From NCBI RefSeq assembly GCF_029510815.1, contig NZ_CP120360.1, positions 2,108,001-2,172,000 of the forward strand: a DNA stretch of 64,000 bases, read 5' to 3'. Within the stretch, counting starts at the first letter, position 1. Each line of letters starts with the position of its first letter. The position numbers and the translations under genes are program-made. This document shows, one piece after another, positions 54,862 through 64,000 of this stretch. The DNA comes from Janibacter sp. DB-40. GTDB lineage: Bacteria; Actinomycetota; Actinomycetes; Actinomycetales; Dermatophilaceae. The notes below the pieces were generated by a model. That model did not search any database, was not told the origin of the DNA, and saw only the letters and a program-made list of their open reading frames with translations.

Positions 54862-56202
54862 ATGCGTTCCGTCTCCACCCTCGCCCTCACCGCCTCCCTC
54901 GGCGCCGTGGGCCTGGCCCTGGCTCCTGCTGCGTCCGCCGCCGCCCCGGACGCCTCCGTGCACTACCTCGCCGACCGGCTCGCCGACGGCGACGACCGCC
55001 TGCTCGTCGAGGCCGGCGGGCAGAGCTACGCCGACCACGGCCTGACCATCGACGCCGTCCTCGGCATGAGCGCTGCGGGGACCGGTGGTGACGCGGCCGC
55101 GGCCGCCACCGACTGGGTCGTCGCCAACTCGGGCGACTACATCGGTTCCGGCGAGGAGGCGTACGCGGCCGCGACCGCCAAGCTGCTGACCTTCGCCGGC
55201 GCCCGGGGTCTCGACCCCCGGGACGTTGCCGGCGTCGACCTCGTCGCGCAGTTGCGCTCGCTCGAGCAGGGCAACGGCCAGTTCGCCGACCAGTCGGAGT
55301 ACGGCGACTACTCCAACACCCTGGGACAGTCCTTCGCCCTCATCGGGCTCGAGCGCGCCGACGTCAACCCCTCCACCGCCGCCGTGGACTTCCTGCTCGC
55401 ACAGCAGTGTGACGACGGTGGCTTCCGGCTGACCTTCGACAAGCCCGACGAGCCCGACGACGACGCGTGCGTCTCCGACCCCGATGCCACGTCGACCGCC
55501 GTCCAGGCACTCGACGTGGTCGGGGGGCACGACGCGAGCGTCCAGGACGCTGCCGAGTACCTCGTCGGCCGCCAGGGCGCTGACGGCGGCGTCGCGGGCG
55601 GGACCACCACCGAGGGCGTCAACGCCAACAGCGCCGGTCTGGCCGCCGTCGCCTTCCGCCTCGCCGGCCGCGACGACGCCCGCACCCGGGCGCTGCAGTA
55701 CCTCGAGTCGTTGACCTTCGGCTGCGACACCCCTGCACTGGCCGGTGGGATCGCCTACAACCGGGCCGACTTCGACGCCGCCACCGCCCAGGGAGCCGAC
55801 GCGCAGCCGGACGGCACCATCACCCGCACCACCGCCCAGGCGATCCTGGGCCAGACCGACGAGTCCTACGCCACGGTCAGCGCCGCGGGTCAGTCTGCGG
55901 CCACGCCGACGCTCGAGTGCGCGACCACCGAGCCGACCGACGACGCCACGGACGGTCCCGCCGCCGACAACACGACCGAGCCGACCGACAGCGCCACCGA
56001 GTCGACCGACGAGGCCACGGGCGGTCCCGCCGACGAGGCGGCCGGGGACACCGCTGCTCCCGAGCCGGAGCGCCCGGAGGTCGTGCAGACCGACGGTGCC
56101 ACCACCGGCACGCCCGACCTCCTGCTCGCACTCGGTGCGGGTGGCCTGACCGCCGCCGTGGTCGTCGTCGTCCGACGTCGCGCGGCCTCGCAGCACAGCT
56201 GA
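54862..56202 (+). CDS. Surface-anchored alpha/alpha-barrel protein, transcobalamin alpha-domain-like
   Basis: 446 residues from ATG 54862, first gene after the cobalamin riboswitch. Signal peptide to about residue 27 (APAASA). Residues about 30-350 are prenyltransferase/squalene-cyclase-type helical repeats (LLAQQCDDGGF, YLVGRQGADGGVAGG, LRSLEQGNGQFAD). C183, C203, C288 and C353 could form two disulfides. A Thr/Glu/Asp-rich stalk (about 355-415) leads to a membrane helix and RRR tail, without LPXTG. The alpha6/alpha6 barrel is the fold of the cobalamin-binding alpha domain in transcobalamin and intrinsic factor. Riboswitch control makes B12 or corrinoid capture the best role; no enzyme active site is evident. 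Confidence 0.8.
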   Translation: MRSVSTLALTASLGAVGLALAPAASAAAPDASVHYLADRLADGDDRLLVEAGGQSYADHGLTIDAVLGMSAAGTGGDAAAAATDWVVANSGDYIGSGEEAYAAATAKLLTFAGARGLDPRDVAGVDLVAQLRSLEQGNGQFADQSEYGDYSNTLGQSFALIGLERADVNPSTAAVDFLLAQQCDDGGFRLTFDKPDEPDDDACVSDPDATSTAVQALDVVGGHDASVQDAAEYLVGRQGADGGVAGGTTTEGVNANSAGLAAVAFRLAGRDDARTRALQYLESLTFGCDTPALAGGIAYNRADFDAATAQGADAQPDGTITRTTAQAILGQTDESYATVSAAGQSAATPTLECATTEPTDDATDGPAADNTTEPTDSATESTDEATGGPADEAAGDTAAPEPERPEVVQTDGATTGTPDLLLALGAGGLTAAVVVVVRRRAASQHS

Positions 56203-57148
56203 TGCTGCTCGCCACGGCCCGACTCACCGCCGCCGCCCTCCTCGCGGGCGGTGGCCTCGCCCTGGCCGCGCCCGCGCAGGCGGCTGGCTGCAGCGGCCCG
56301 AGCGGGGTGACGGTCGTCGTCGACTCCGGCGGTTCCAGCCAGGTGCGGTGCGCCGCCGGCGACCCGCCCTCTGCCGGCGCCGCGATCGAGCAGGCCGGTT
56401 TCAGCGTCACCCGGGTGCAGTCCCAGCCCGGAGCGATCTGCCGGATCGACGGCCTCCCGGCGGAGATCGGCTGCCGGATGATGCCCCCCACGGACAACTA
56501 CTGGTCCTTCCACCACGCGCAGGCCGGCGGCTCGTGGACCTACTCCAGCCGAGGGTTCTACGACTACGACCCCGCCCCGGGCAGCGTCGTGGGGGCGAGC
56601 CTGGGATCCGGCGGGGCGCCCGGCACGGCACCGCCGGCCGCTCCCGCCCCGTCCCCGACCAGCACCCCGACGCAGCGGTCGACGCCCGCGCCGACCTCCA
56701 GCGCCCCCGCCGCGCAGGGCGGCACCGGCGGCACCGGCAGCGGGTCCACCGGCAGCGATCCGGGCGGCTCGAGCGGGTCGTCGCCCCCTCCGACGCGACG
56801 GCGCCGCCCGCGAGCCGCACCGAGGCCTCCGCCCCGACCGGCTCCGACTCCGGCACCTCGTCCTCCCCCACGGCGACATCCGGGAAGGCAACGGGGACGA
56901 AGGAGACGAAGCGGGCGAAGGAAGAGAAGGAGACCAGCGCCAAGAAATCGAAGAGCTCGTCGACCACCCCGCGCACGTCGGGGGACACCCCGTCCGGCAG
57001 CCCGTCGGACGAGGCGGTCGCCGCCGCGGACGAGGCCGCGGCCTCCGGGGACGACGGCAGTGCCCTCGTCCCCGCCCTCGTCGGAGGCGGTCTGCTCACC
57101 GCCCTCGCCGGCGGCGTCGTCGTGATGGCCCGACGACGAGGGGACTGA
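56202..57148 (+). CDS. Surface-anchored DUF4430-like protein, transcobalamin beta-domain-like; one apparent frameshift
   Basis: About 315 residues after repair; ATG 56202 overlaps the upstream stop. Signal peptide to about residue 28. Residues about 36-134 resemble DUF4430: VTVVVDSGG, then NYWSFHHAQAGGSWTYSSRGFYDYDPAPG, with C30, C50, C80 and C91 for two disulfides. DUF4430 is the fold of the beta domain that closes over B12 in transcobalamin. A Pro/Ser/Thr linker follows. The frame is lost in C run 56784-56788, and one added C gives SSPPSDATAPPAS. A Lys-rich stretch and a C-terminal membrane helix (ALVGGGLLTALAGGVVVMARRR) end the protein. Confidence 0.78.
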
Positions 57149-57157
57149 CCTCCCTTC

Positions 57158-58306
57158 GTGCTCTCCTCGACGCCGCGAGCGATCCACCCGGGGGCCTGGT
57201 GGCTGTGGGCCATCGGGCTCGCCGTGGCGGTCTCGCAGACGAACAACCCGCTCGTGCTGCTCATCGCCGCCGGCGCGGTGACCTTCGTCGTCGTCTCCCG
57301 CCGCAGCGACTCGCCGTGGGCGCGCGCCTTCCGGCTCTACGCGGTCCTCGGCGGATTCATCATCGGGTTGCGGATCGTGCTGCACGTGCTCGTCGGCCTG
57401 AAGTGGGGGGAGATCACCGTCCTGCCGCTGCCGCTCATCGAGCTGCCGGCCTGGGCCGCCGGGATCAACCTGCTCGGTGACGTGCAGCTCGAGGGGCTGC
57501 TCGCGGCCACCTTCGAGGGCATGCGCCTGGCCGCGATGATCCTGTGCATCGGCGCGGCGAACGCCCTGGCCGACCCCAAGCGGTTGCTCGCCGCCCTGCC
57601 CGGCGCGCTGCAGGAGATCGGCACCGCGATCGTCGTAGCGATCAGCGTCGCGCCCCAGCTGGCCGAGTCCGTCCGCCGCGTCCACCGGGCCCGGTTGCTG
57701 CGCGGGGACGGCGCGCGGGGCCTCACGGCCTTCCGGCGAGTGGCCATGCCGGTCCTGGAGGACACGCTCGAGCGGTCCATGGCCCTCGCGGCGTCGATGG
57801 ACTCGCGCGGCTACGGACGGCGCAACGAGACCTCCCCCGCACGCCACCGGCTCACCGGCGCCCTCGCCCTCGGCGGCCTGCTCGCCATGACCATCGGCAG
57901 CTACGGCCTGCTCGACGCGACGAGTCCCGGCTGGCTCGGGCTGCCCCTGCTGCTCGTCGGGGTCGCCCTGGGCTCCCTGGGGCTGGCCAGCGGCTCCACC
58001 GCGGTGACGCGCACCGTCTACCGACCGGCGCCGTGGCGAGCCGCAGAGACCCTCACCGCCGTGTGCGGCGTCCTCGCCGCGGTGGCGGCCTTCGCCAGCA
58101 CCGCGCTCGAGCCGGCCGCGCTGAGCATGTCCCTCACCCCGATCGGGCCTCCCCCGCTACCGTGGATTCTCACCCTCGGCCTGCTCGTCGCGGTGCTGCC
58201 CGGTCTCCTCACACCGCCGCCGCCGGTGGGCCGCCGGCGTGACCGCACCCGGCGCGCGGGCGCCGGCCCGGTCCCCCACCCCGAGACCGAAGGGAGCCGG
58301 TCATGA
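57158..58306 (+). CDS. ECF transporter transmembrane subunit EcfT (CbiQ-like)
   Basis: 382 residues from GTG 57158. HPGAWWLWAIGLAVAVSQTNNPLVLL at the N terminus and the coupling helices with the A-R-G-like motifs (VHRARLLRGDGARG; ALAASMDSRGYGRR) identify the CbiQ/EcfT family, which links the ATPases to the substrate-specific subunit. It is longer than the usual 230-270 residues: about 120 additional residues carry three or four more hydrophobic segments, then a basic tail. It overlaps the ATPase gene by four bases. Confidence 0.88.
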   Translation: MLSSTPRAIHPGAWWLWAIGLAVAVSQTNNPLVLLIAAGAVTFVVVSRRSDSPWARAFRLYAVLGGFIIGLRIVLHVLVGLKWGEITVLPLPLIELPAWAAGINLLGDVQLEGLLAATFEGMRLAAMILCIGAANALADPKRLLAALPGALQEIGTAIVVAISVAPQLAESVRRVHRARLLRGDGARGLTAFRRVAMPVLEDTLERSMALAASMDSRGYGRRNETSPARHRLTGALALGGLLAMTIGSYGLLDATSPGWLGLPLLLVGVALGSLGLASGSTAVTRTVYRPAPWRAAETLTAVCGVLAAVAAFASTALEPAALSMSLTPIGPPPLPWILTLGLLVAVLPGLLTPPPPVGRRRDRTRRAGAGPVPHPETEGSRS

Positions 58307-59973
58307 GCTGGGCACCCGAGCCCGCCATCCTCTTCGAGGACGTGACGCTCACCTACGACGGCAGCGGGACCCCGGCGCTCGCCCACGTCGACCTGACCGT
58401 CGACGAGGGCGAGCTCGCCCTCGTCGTCGGCCGCACCGGCTCGGGCAAGTCCACGCTCCTCGGCGCGATCAACGGGCTCGTCCCCCACTTCACCGGCGGC
58501 CACCTGCAGGGGCGCGTGCTCGTCGCCGGCCGGGACACCCGCACCCACCTGCCTCGCGATCTCGCCGACGTCGTCGGTGTCGTCGGGCAGGACCCGCTCG
58601 CCGGCTTCGTCACCGAGACGGTCGAGGCCGAGCTCGCGTACGGGATGGAGCAGCTCGGTCTGCCCCCGGCGACCATGCGGCGCCGTGTCGAGGAGGCCCT
58701 GGACGTCATGGACGTCGCCGACCTGCGCGACGCGCCCTTGCGCGACCTCTCCGGCGGGCAGCAGCAGCGCGTGGCCATCGGCGCCGTGCTCACGCAGCAC
58801 CCCAGGGTCATCGTCCTCGACGAGCCGACCTCCGCGCTGGACCCGACCGCCGCCGAGGACGTCCTCGCCGCGATCTCCCGGCTCGTGCACGACCTGTCGA
58901 CGACGGTGGTCGTCGCCGAGCACCGCATCGAGCGGGTCATCCACCATGCCGACTCGGTCATCCACGTCGCCGAGGGCCGGGTCGAGCACGGTCCACCCGC
59001 GCGGATGATGACCACCTCGTCCGTGGCCCCGCCGGTCGTCGAGCTCGGCCGGTGGGCCGGGTGGTCCCCGCTGCCGCTGTCGGTGCGCGATGCGCGTCGG
59101 GCGGCCCGCCCCCTTCGCGGGCAGCTGATGGAGGCACCGAGCCCGGCCCCGCCCCCGGTGCGGCCCGGCGGGCTCGAGGCGAAGGGGGTGACCGTCCGCC
59201 ACGGCCGGCTGGTCGCCGTCGACGACGTCGACCTGTCGCTGCACCCCGGCACGGTCACGGCCGTGATGGGCCGCAACGGCGCCGGCAAGTCATCGCTGCT
59301 GTGGGCGCTCCAGGGGTCGGGCACGCGGACCGCCGGGAGCGTCGCGGTACGTGGTTTCGAGGCTCCTTCGTCGCACCTCGACCACCGTGGGATCGACCCG
59401 GGCGAGCTGCCGTCGGCTGCCCGACGCACCGTGGTGGGTCTGGTGCCGCAGACCCCGGGTGACCTGCTCTACCTCGAGACGGTGGGCGCGGAGTGCGCCC
59501 GGGCCGATGCGGATGCCGGCCGCGACCCGGGCAGCTGCGCGGCAGTGCTGGAGGAGATCGCCCCCGGCATCCCGTCCGGGATGCACCCGCGTGACCTGTC
59601 CGAGGGCCAACGCCTCTCACTCGTCCTCGCCGTGCAGCTGACCGCCGACCCACCGGTGCTCCTGCTCGACGAGCCCACCCGGGGTCTGGACTACTCCGCC
59701 AAGCGCGCCCTGGGACGAGCCCTGCGCACCCTCGTCGCCCGCGAGCGCACCGTCGTGCTGTCGACGCACGACGTCGAGTTCGTCGCCGAGGCCGCCGACC
59801 GGGTCGTCATCATGGCCGACGGGGAGATCATCGCCGACGGCCCGACGGCCGAGGTGGTCGTCTCCTCGCCCGCCTTCGCGCCGCAGGTGGCCAAGGTGCT
59901 CGCGCCCGCGCCCCTGCTCACCGTGGCCGGCGTGCGCGAGTCGGTCGCCGCGGCGCAGGGGGCCTCCTCGTGA
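58303..59973 (+). CDS. ECF transporter ATPase, two ABC domains fused (EcfA-EcfA')
   Basis: 556 residues from ATG 58303. First cassette: Walker A GRTGSGKST (43-51), signature LSGGQQQRVAIG, Walker B VIVLDEPTSALDP. Second cassette: Walker A GRNGAGKSS near 323-331, signature LSEGQRLSL, Walker B VLLLDEPTRGLDY and H-loop STHD. It supplies both ATP sites of the energy-coupling module in one chain. The gene overlaps both neighbours by four bases, so EcfT, EcfAA' and the S component are made together, as in a dedicated (group I) ECF transporter. Confidence 0.93.
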   Translation: MSWAPEPAILFEDVTLTYDGSGTPALAHVDLTVDEGELALVVGRTGSGKSTLLGAINGLVPHFTGGHLQGRVLVAGRDTRTHLPRDLADVVGVVGQDPLAGFVTETVEAELAYGMEQLGLPPATMRRRVEEALDVMDVADLRDAPLRDLSGGQQQRVAIGAVLTQHPRVIVLDEPTSALDPTAAEDVLAAISRLVHDLSTTVVVAEHRIERVIHHADSVIHVAEGRVEHGPPARMMTTSSVAPPVVELGRWAGWSPLPLSVRDARRAARPLRGQLMEAPSPAPPPVRPGGLEAKGVTVRHGRLVAVDDVDLSLHPGTVTAVMGRNGAGKSSLLWALQGSGTRTAGSVAVRGFEAPSSHLDHRGIDPGELPSAARRTVVGLVPQTPGDLLYLETVGAECARADADAGRDPGSCAAVLEEIAPGIPSGMHPRDLSEGQRLSLVLAVQLTADPPVLLLDEPTRGLDYSAKRALGRALRTLVARERTVVLSTHDVEFVAEAADRVVIMADGEIIADGPTAEVVVSSPAFAPQVAKVLAPAPLLTVAGVRESVAAAQGASS

Positions 59974-60746
59974 GGCACACCGCCGTCGCACTGCGTCCCC
60001 GGGCCGTCGCCGCGATCGCGCTGACGAGCCTCGCCGGCGTGTTCGCCTTCCTCTGGCCGCTGCTCATCTCCCCCGACACCGGGCTGTCCCACTCCGGGGA
60101 CGCCCCGCTCGTCTTCGCCGCGATCCTCATCGGCGTGCTCGCGGTCGTCCTCGCCGAGGTCAGCGACGGGGGCCTGGACACCAAGGCCGTGGCCATGCTC
60201 GGGGTGCTGTCCGCGGTCGGCGCCGCGCTGCGTCCACTCGGGGCGGGCTCGGCGGGGCTGGAGACGGTCTTCTTCCTGCTCATCCTCGCCGGACGCGTCT
60301 TCGGTCCGGGCTTCGGCTTCGTCCTCGGCGCGACGACCCTCGCCTCGAGCGCCCTCATCACCGCCGGCGTCGGCCCGTGGCTGCCCTTCCAGATGCTCGC
60401 CGCCGCCTGGGTCGGCCTGGGCGCCGGTCTGCTGCCGCGGGCGAAGGGGGTGACGGAGGTCGTCCTGCTCTGCGGCTACGGCGCGGTGACCGGCCTGCTC
60501 TACGGCGCCGCCCTGAACTTCTCCTTCTGGCCCTTCACGGTGCAGGGCGAGGAGTCGCTGTCCTTCGTCGCGGGCGCTCCGGTCACCGAGAACCTCACCC
60601 GATTCCTGGCCTTCTCCCTCGCGACCTCCCTCGGCTGGGACATCGGCCGGGCCCTGACCAACGTCGCGCTCATCGCGCTCACCGGGCGGCCGGTCCTCGG
60701 CGCGCTGCGACGGGCCGCCCGTCGGGCCTCGTTCGCCGCGGCCTGA
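59970..60746 (+). CDS. ECF transporter substrate-binding (S) component, predicted cobalamin-specific
   Basis: 258 residues from GTG 59970. Six or so membrane helices; VFGPGFGFVLGATTLASSALITAGVGPWLPFQMLAAAWVGLGAGLLP is typical of ECF S components (glycine/alanine-rich helices with a GPWLPFQM loop). Specificity for cobalamin or a precursor is inferred from the riboswitch at the head of the operon, not from residues. It is the last gene of the operon; 23 bp separate it from the next gene, which may still be on the transcript. Confidence 0.85.
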   Translation: MRHTAVALRPRAVAAIALTSLAGVFAFLWPLLISPDTGLSHSGDAPLVFAAILIGVLAVVLAEVSDGGLDTKAVAMLGVLSAVGAALRPLGAGSAGLETVFFLLILAGRVFGPGFGFVLGATTLASSALITAGVGPWLPFQMLAAAWVGLGAGLLPRAKGVTEVVLLCGYGAVTGLLYGAALNFSFWPFTVQGEESLSFVAGAPVTENLTRFLAFSLATSLGWDIGRALTNVALIALTGRPVLGALRRAARRASFAAA

Positions 60747-60769
60747 CAGCCGTCTGCGAGGATGGCGCC

Positions 60770-61309
60770 ATGCCGACGGACCTGGACCGACACGAAGCGT
60801 GGCTCAGCCGCGAGGACCTGGACAACATCCGCGGGCGGGTGCCCATCCTCTACGTCGCAGCGGTCCCCGTGCGCGTGGCCGACAACGGCTCGGTGACGCG
60901 GGTCGGGCTGCTCCTGCGCGCCTCCGACACCGGCACGATGGACCGTGAGCTCATCGCCGGTCGGGTCAACTACCACGAGCGGGTGCGTGACGCCCTCGTG
61001 CGGCACCTGGAGAAGGACCTCGGCCCGATGGCACTGCCCTCCGTCCCGGCCTCGCCCGTGCCCTTCACGGTCGCCGAGTTCTTCCCGACGCCGGGCATCA
61101 CGCCCTTCCACGACCCGCGCCAGCACGCGGTCGCGCTGAGCTACATCGTGCCGGTGCGCGGTGACTGCGCCCCGCAGCAGGACGCCCTGGACCTCGCATG
61201 GCTCACGCCCGCCGAGGCCGGCGAGACGGGGCTGCAGGCCGAGATGGCCGGCGGCCACGGCGCCCTGCTCCAGCAGGCGCTGTCGCACCTGGGCCACGGC
61301 GGCTTCTGA
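60770..61309 (+). CDS. DUF4916 protein
   Basis: 179 residues from ATG 60770. Recognised by HEAWLSREDLDNIRGRVPILYVAAVPVRV and SYIVPVRGDCAPQQDALDLAWLTPAEA, the conserved blocks of this Nudix-like actinobacterial family (no functional Nudix box is visible). Function unknown. Located after the B12 operon but probably unrelated to it. Convergent with plsC, 10 bp apart. Confidence 0.8.
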   Translation: MPTDLDRHEAWLSREDLDNIRGRVPILYVAAVPVRVADNGSVTRVGLLLRASDTGTMDRELIAGRVNYHERVRDALVRHLEKDLGPMALPSVPASPVPFTVAEFFPTPGITPFHDPRQHAVALSYIVPVRGDCAPQQDALDLAWLTPAEAGETGLQAEMAGGHGALLQQALSHLGHGGF

Positions 61310-61319
61310 GGCCCTGCCC

Positions 61320-62081
61320 CTACTTGCTGAACTGGTCCTTCCGGCGGGTCATGTCCTTGCGGTCCTTCGAGTAGGCCTCCTCGTACGTCGGCGCCGTGCC
61401 GCCGAGGCGGGCCGGGTGGAAGCGCAGCTCGTCCCCCTTCGGCTGCGGGTAGGCAGCGAGGGTCTCGTCGAGCATCTGCTTCATCACCCGACGAAGGTGG
61501 GCGGTCACCTCGGCGACGTCGTCGTCCGGCCCGACGTGGATGGGCTCGCCGACGGTGATGTGGATCGGGGCCTTCGTGCGGCCCAGCCGCTTGGGCACGT
61601 CCTTGGTCCAGATGCGCTGGGCCCCCCACACGATCGTCGGCAGGATGGGCACGCCGGCGTCCTTGGCCATCCGCACGGAGCCGGACTTCAGCTCCTTGAT
61701 CTCGAACGAGCGCGACATCGTCGCCTCCGGGTACACGCCGACGATCTGGCCCTGGCGCAGACGGTTCGTCGCCTCGGCGAGGGCACCCGCACCCGCGTGG
61801 CGGTCGACGGGGATGTGCTTGAGCCCGCGCATGATCGGACCGGCGACCTTGTGCTGCCAGATGGACTTCTTGGCCATGAAGCGCACCCAGCGGCGGCTCT
61901 TGCGGGCACTCAGCCCCGCGAAGACGAAGTCGAGGTAACCGGTGTGGTTGATCGCCATGACGGCACCACCACGGCGCGGGACATTGGCTTCCCCCTTCAT
62001 CGTGAAGCGGTATCCGTTGAGGAGGAAGATGACCCGGGCGACGATGATGATCAGCCGGTACAGGGGCTCGGGTGGACGCAT
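61320..62081 (-). CDS. 1-acyl-sn-glycerol-3-phosphate acyltransferase family protein
   Basis: 253 residues from ATG 62081. PlsC-type acyltransferase: catalytic NHTGYLD (HX4D), [23 protein letters not shown]. One amphipathic/hydrophobic N-terminal segment ([14 protein letters not shown]) suits membrane association. It transfers acyl groups in phospholipid synthesis; actinobacterial genomes have several paralogues, so the exact acceptor is open. It is divergent from valS with a 79-bp spacer. Confidence 0.9.
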   Translation of the reverse strand: MRPPEPLYRLIIIVARVIFLLNGYRFTMKGEANVPRRGGAVMAINHTGYLDFVFAGLSARKSRRWVRFMAKKSIWQHKVAGPIMRGLKHIPVDRHAGAGALAEATNRLRQGQIVGVYPEATMSRSFEIKELKSGSVRMAKDAGVPILPTIVWGAQRIWTKDVPKRLGRTKAPIHITVGEPIHVGPDDDVAEVTAHLRRVMKQMLDETLAAYPQPKGDELRFHPARLGGTAPTYEEAYSKDRKDMTRRKDQFSK

Positions 62082-62160
62082 GTCGACAGACTACGACGTC
62101 GCCGGGTGGGGGGTGGGCCCGATTGGCAGGGCAGTGAGCGGGGATGGGAAGATTCGGCCC

Positions 62161-64000
62161 ATGACCGAGCACTCCCTGTCCCCCGACGCTGCCCGCATCC
62201 CGGAGCGTCCCTCCCTCGAGGGGCTCGAGGAGAAGTGGGACGCGGTATGGCGTGAGCAGGAGACCTACGCCTTCGACCGTGCGGGTGGGCGCGAGCAGGT
62301 CTTCTCCATCGACACCCCGCCGCCGACGGCGAGCGGCAGCCTGCACATGGGGCACGTCTTCAGCTACACGCACACCGACTGCATGGCCCGCTACAAGCGC
62401 ATGCAGGGGTTCAACGTCTTCTACCCGATCGGTTGGGACGACAACGGCCTGCCGACGGAGAAGCGGGTGCAGAACTACTACGGCGTGCGCGGCGACTCCT
62501 CGTTGCCCTACGACCCGGACTTCACTCCCCCCTTCGCCGGGACGACGAAGACGATCAAGGCCGCCGACCAGGTCCCGATCAGCCGGCAGAACTTCATCGA
62601 GCTGTGCGACGAGCTGACGGTCAAGGACGAGGAGGCCTTCGAGTCCCTCTTCCGCCGCTTGGGCTTCAGCCTCGACTGGGCCATCCAGTACCGCACGATC
62701 GACGAGCACTCGCGGGCGACGGCGCAGACGGCCTTCCTGCGCAACCTCGCCCGCGGTGAGGCCTACACCGCAGAGGCCCCGGGCCTGTGGGACGTCACCT
62801 TCCAGACCGCCGTGGCCCAGGCCGAGCTGGAGGCGCGCGACTACCCCGGCGCCTACCACCGCGTCGCCTTCCACGGCGCCGACGGTCCGGTCCACGTCGA
62901 GACCACCCGCCCGGAGCTGCTCCCTGCGTGCGTCGCCCTCATCGCGCACCCGGACGACGAGCGCTACCAGGGCCTCTTCGGCTCCACCGTGACCTCCCCG
63001 ATCTTCGGCGTCGAGGTCCCGGTCCTCGCCCACCGCGGCGCCGAGATGGACAAGGGCGCCGGCATCGCCATGTGCTGCACCTTCGGCGACCTCACCGACG
63101 TCATCTGGTGGCGTGAGCTGCAGCTGCCGACCCGCTCGGTCGTCAACCGGGCCGGCCGCATCGCCGCCGACGTCCCCGAGTGGATCTCCGGGGAGACGGG
63201 CGCCGAGGTCTACACCCAGATGTCCGGCAAGACGGTCCACTCCGCCCGCGAGGTCGTCGTCGAGGCGCTGCGCGCCTCCGGTGACCTCGACGGCGAGCCG
63301 CAGAAGACGCAGCGCAAGGCCAACTTCTACGAGCGCGGCGAGAAGCCGCTGGAGATCGTCACCTCCCGCCAGTGGTACATCCGCAACGGCGGCCGGGACG
63401 AGCAGCTGAACGAGACGTTGCAGGGCCGCGGCGACGAGATCGCCTTCCACCCCGAGTTCATGAGGTCGCGCTACAAGAACTGGGTCTCCGGCCTCAACGG
63501 CGACTGGCTGATCTCCCGCCAGCGCTTCTTCGGCGTGCCGATCCCCGTCTGGTACGCCCTCGACGCCGAGGGCGAGCCGCAGTACGAGTCGCCGCTCGTG
63601 CCCGAGGAGTCGCGGCTCCCGATCGACCCGACCGCGAGCGTGCCCGACGGGTACACCGAGGACCAGCGCGACCAGCCGGGCGGCTTCACCGGTGACCCCG
63701 ACGTCATGGACACCTGGGCCACCTCCTCCCTGTCCCCCCAGATCGCCGGTGACTGGTTGGGGCGCGAGTCCGGCCGCTCCGATCTGTTCGACCGCGTCTT
63801 CCCGATGGACGTGCGTCCGCAGGGGCACGACATCATCCGCACGTGGCTCTTCGCCACGATCGTGCGCGCGCACTTCGAGCACGGCAGCGCGCCGTGGCGA
63901 AACGCCGCGATCTCCGGCTGGATCCTCGACCCGGACCGCAAGAAGATGAGCAAGTCCAAGGGCAATGTCGTCACCCCCGAGGACGTCGTCGTCGAGCACA
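62161..64000 (+). CDS. valS: Valyl-tRNA synthetase (3' end beyond window)
   Basis: 613 residues are visible from ATG 62161 and the frame runs off the right edge. Class I motifs SGSLHMGH (HIGH class) and KMSKSKGN are present. The [18 protein letters not shown] block and the editing domain with [14 protein letters not shown] and CCTFGDLTD mark ValRS of the actinobacterial type, rather than IleRS. No T-box is seen before it. Confidence 0.96.
   Translation, partial: MTEHSLSPDAARIPERPSLEGLEEKWDAVWREQETYAFDRAGGREQVFSIDTPPPTASGSLHMGHVFSYTHTDCMARYKRMQGFNVFYPIGWDDNGLPTEKRVQNYYGVRGDSSLPYDPDFTPPFAGTTKTIKAADQVPISRQNFIELCDELTVKDEEAFESLFRRLGFSLDWAIQYRTIDEHSRATAQTAFLRNLARGEAYTAEAPGLWDVTFQTAVAQAELEARDYPGAYHRVAFHGADGPVHVETTRPELLPACVALIAHPDDERYQGLFGSTVTSPIFGVEVPVLAHRGAEMDKGAGIAMCCTFGDLTDVIWWRELQLPTRSVVNRAGRIAADVPEWISGETGAEVYTQMSGKTVHSAREVVVEALRASGDLDGEPQKTQRKANFYERGEKPLEIVTSRQWYIRNGGRDEQLNETLQGRGDEIAFHPEFMRSRYKNWVSGLNGDWLISRQRFFGVPIPVWYALDAEGEPQYESPLVPEESRLPIDPTASVPDGYTEDQRDQPGGFTGDPDVMDTWATSSLSPQIAGDWLGRESGRSDLFDRVFPMDVRPQGHDIIRTWLFATIVRAHFEHGSAPWRNAAISGWILDPDRKKMSKSKGNVVTPEDVVVEH

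Noticed and set aside
1..64000. tRNA, rRNA, insertion sequences, prophage or integrase genes
   Set aside because: Looked for conserved tRNA ends, transposase DDE/IS-type proteins, integrase motifs and long terminal repeats and saw none.

Overview
The window is very GC-rich chromosomal DNA with dense, often overlapping genes (ATGA, GTGA and TGATG junctions) and many GTG starts. Gene content (RNase J beside dapA, folC-DUF4233-ndk, mreBCD with a class B PBP, an ileS T-box of the translational actinobacterial kind, AzlCD, SARP and IclR regulators) points to an actinobacterium, most likely Micrococcales and perhaps Intrasporangiaceae. That last assignment is an impression from the proteins, not a search. 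No rRNA, tRNA, CRISPR, insertion sequence or phage gene was seen.

Layout. 1-12 kb: lysine and folate/thymidylate housekeeping (rnj, dapA, thyA, a Nudix-DHFR fusion, dapB) with a SatD pair, an enoyl-CoA hydratase, GNAT, AzlCD and a DUF411 lipoprotein between. 10.8-21.7 kb: an acyl-acid uptake and activation locus, consisting of an IclR regulator and a degenerate acyl-CoA synthetase facing a seven-gene operon with a complete branched-chain-type ABC transporter (two ATPases, two permeases, a binding lipoprotein) and two further CoA ligases. 21.8-24.6 kb: rpsO-pnp. 24.8-31 kb: a BBE-type FAD oxidoreductase, a large SARP-ATPase regulator and a sugar-porter MFS transporter. 31-35 kb: an unusual four-gene cluster with an M6-type metalloprotease-like protein carrying charged KDLRD repeats, two ATP-grasp-ligase-like proteins and a 91-residue protein. 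35-44 kb: lpd, then the cell-shape and envelope run folC-DUF4233-uppP-ndk-mreB-mreC-mreD-PBP2. 44-51 kb: a thioredoxin-reductase/methyltransferase fusion with an XRE-cupin regulator, an ArsR-SRPBCC pair, a cupin, a TPR protein and LrgAB. 51-64 kb: ileS behind a T-box, and facing it a cobalamin riboswitch that heads a five-gene operon: two surface-anchored proteins and an ECF transporter. After that come DUF4916, PlsC and valS (cut by the window edge).

The most interesting system is the cobalamin-riboswitch operon (54.6-60.7 kb). Its first two genes encode an exported alpha/alpha-barrel (prenyltransferase-repeat) protein and an exported DUF4430-like protein. These are the two folds that are fused in animal transcobalamin and intrinsic factor; here they are separate, each has a C-terminal membrane anchor, and they sit beside a complete ECF importer. 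I read this as a two-part surface B12-capture device feeding an ECF transporter. The second candidate is the 31-35 kb ATP-grasp/M6 cluster.

Data quality. ileS, mreC (three times), an acetyl-CoA-synthetase-like gene (twice), the TPR gene and the DUF4430 gene all break frame inside G or C runs of 4-5, and every break is repaired by lengthening that run by one (two in ileS). I read these as homopolymer undercalls in the assembly, not pseudogenes.
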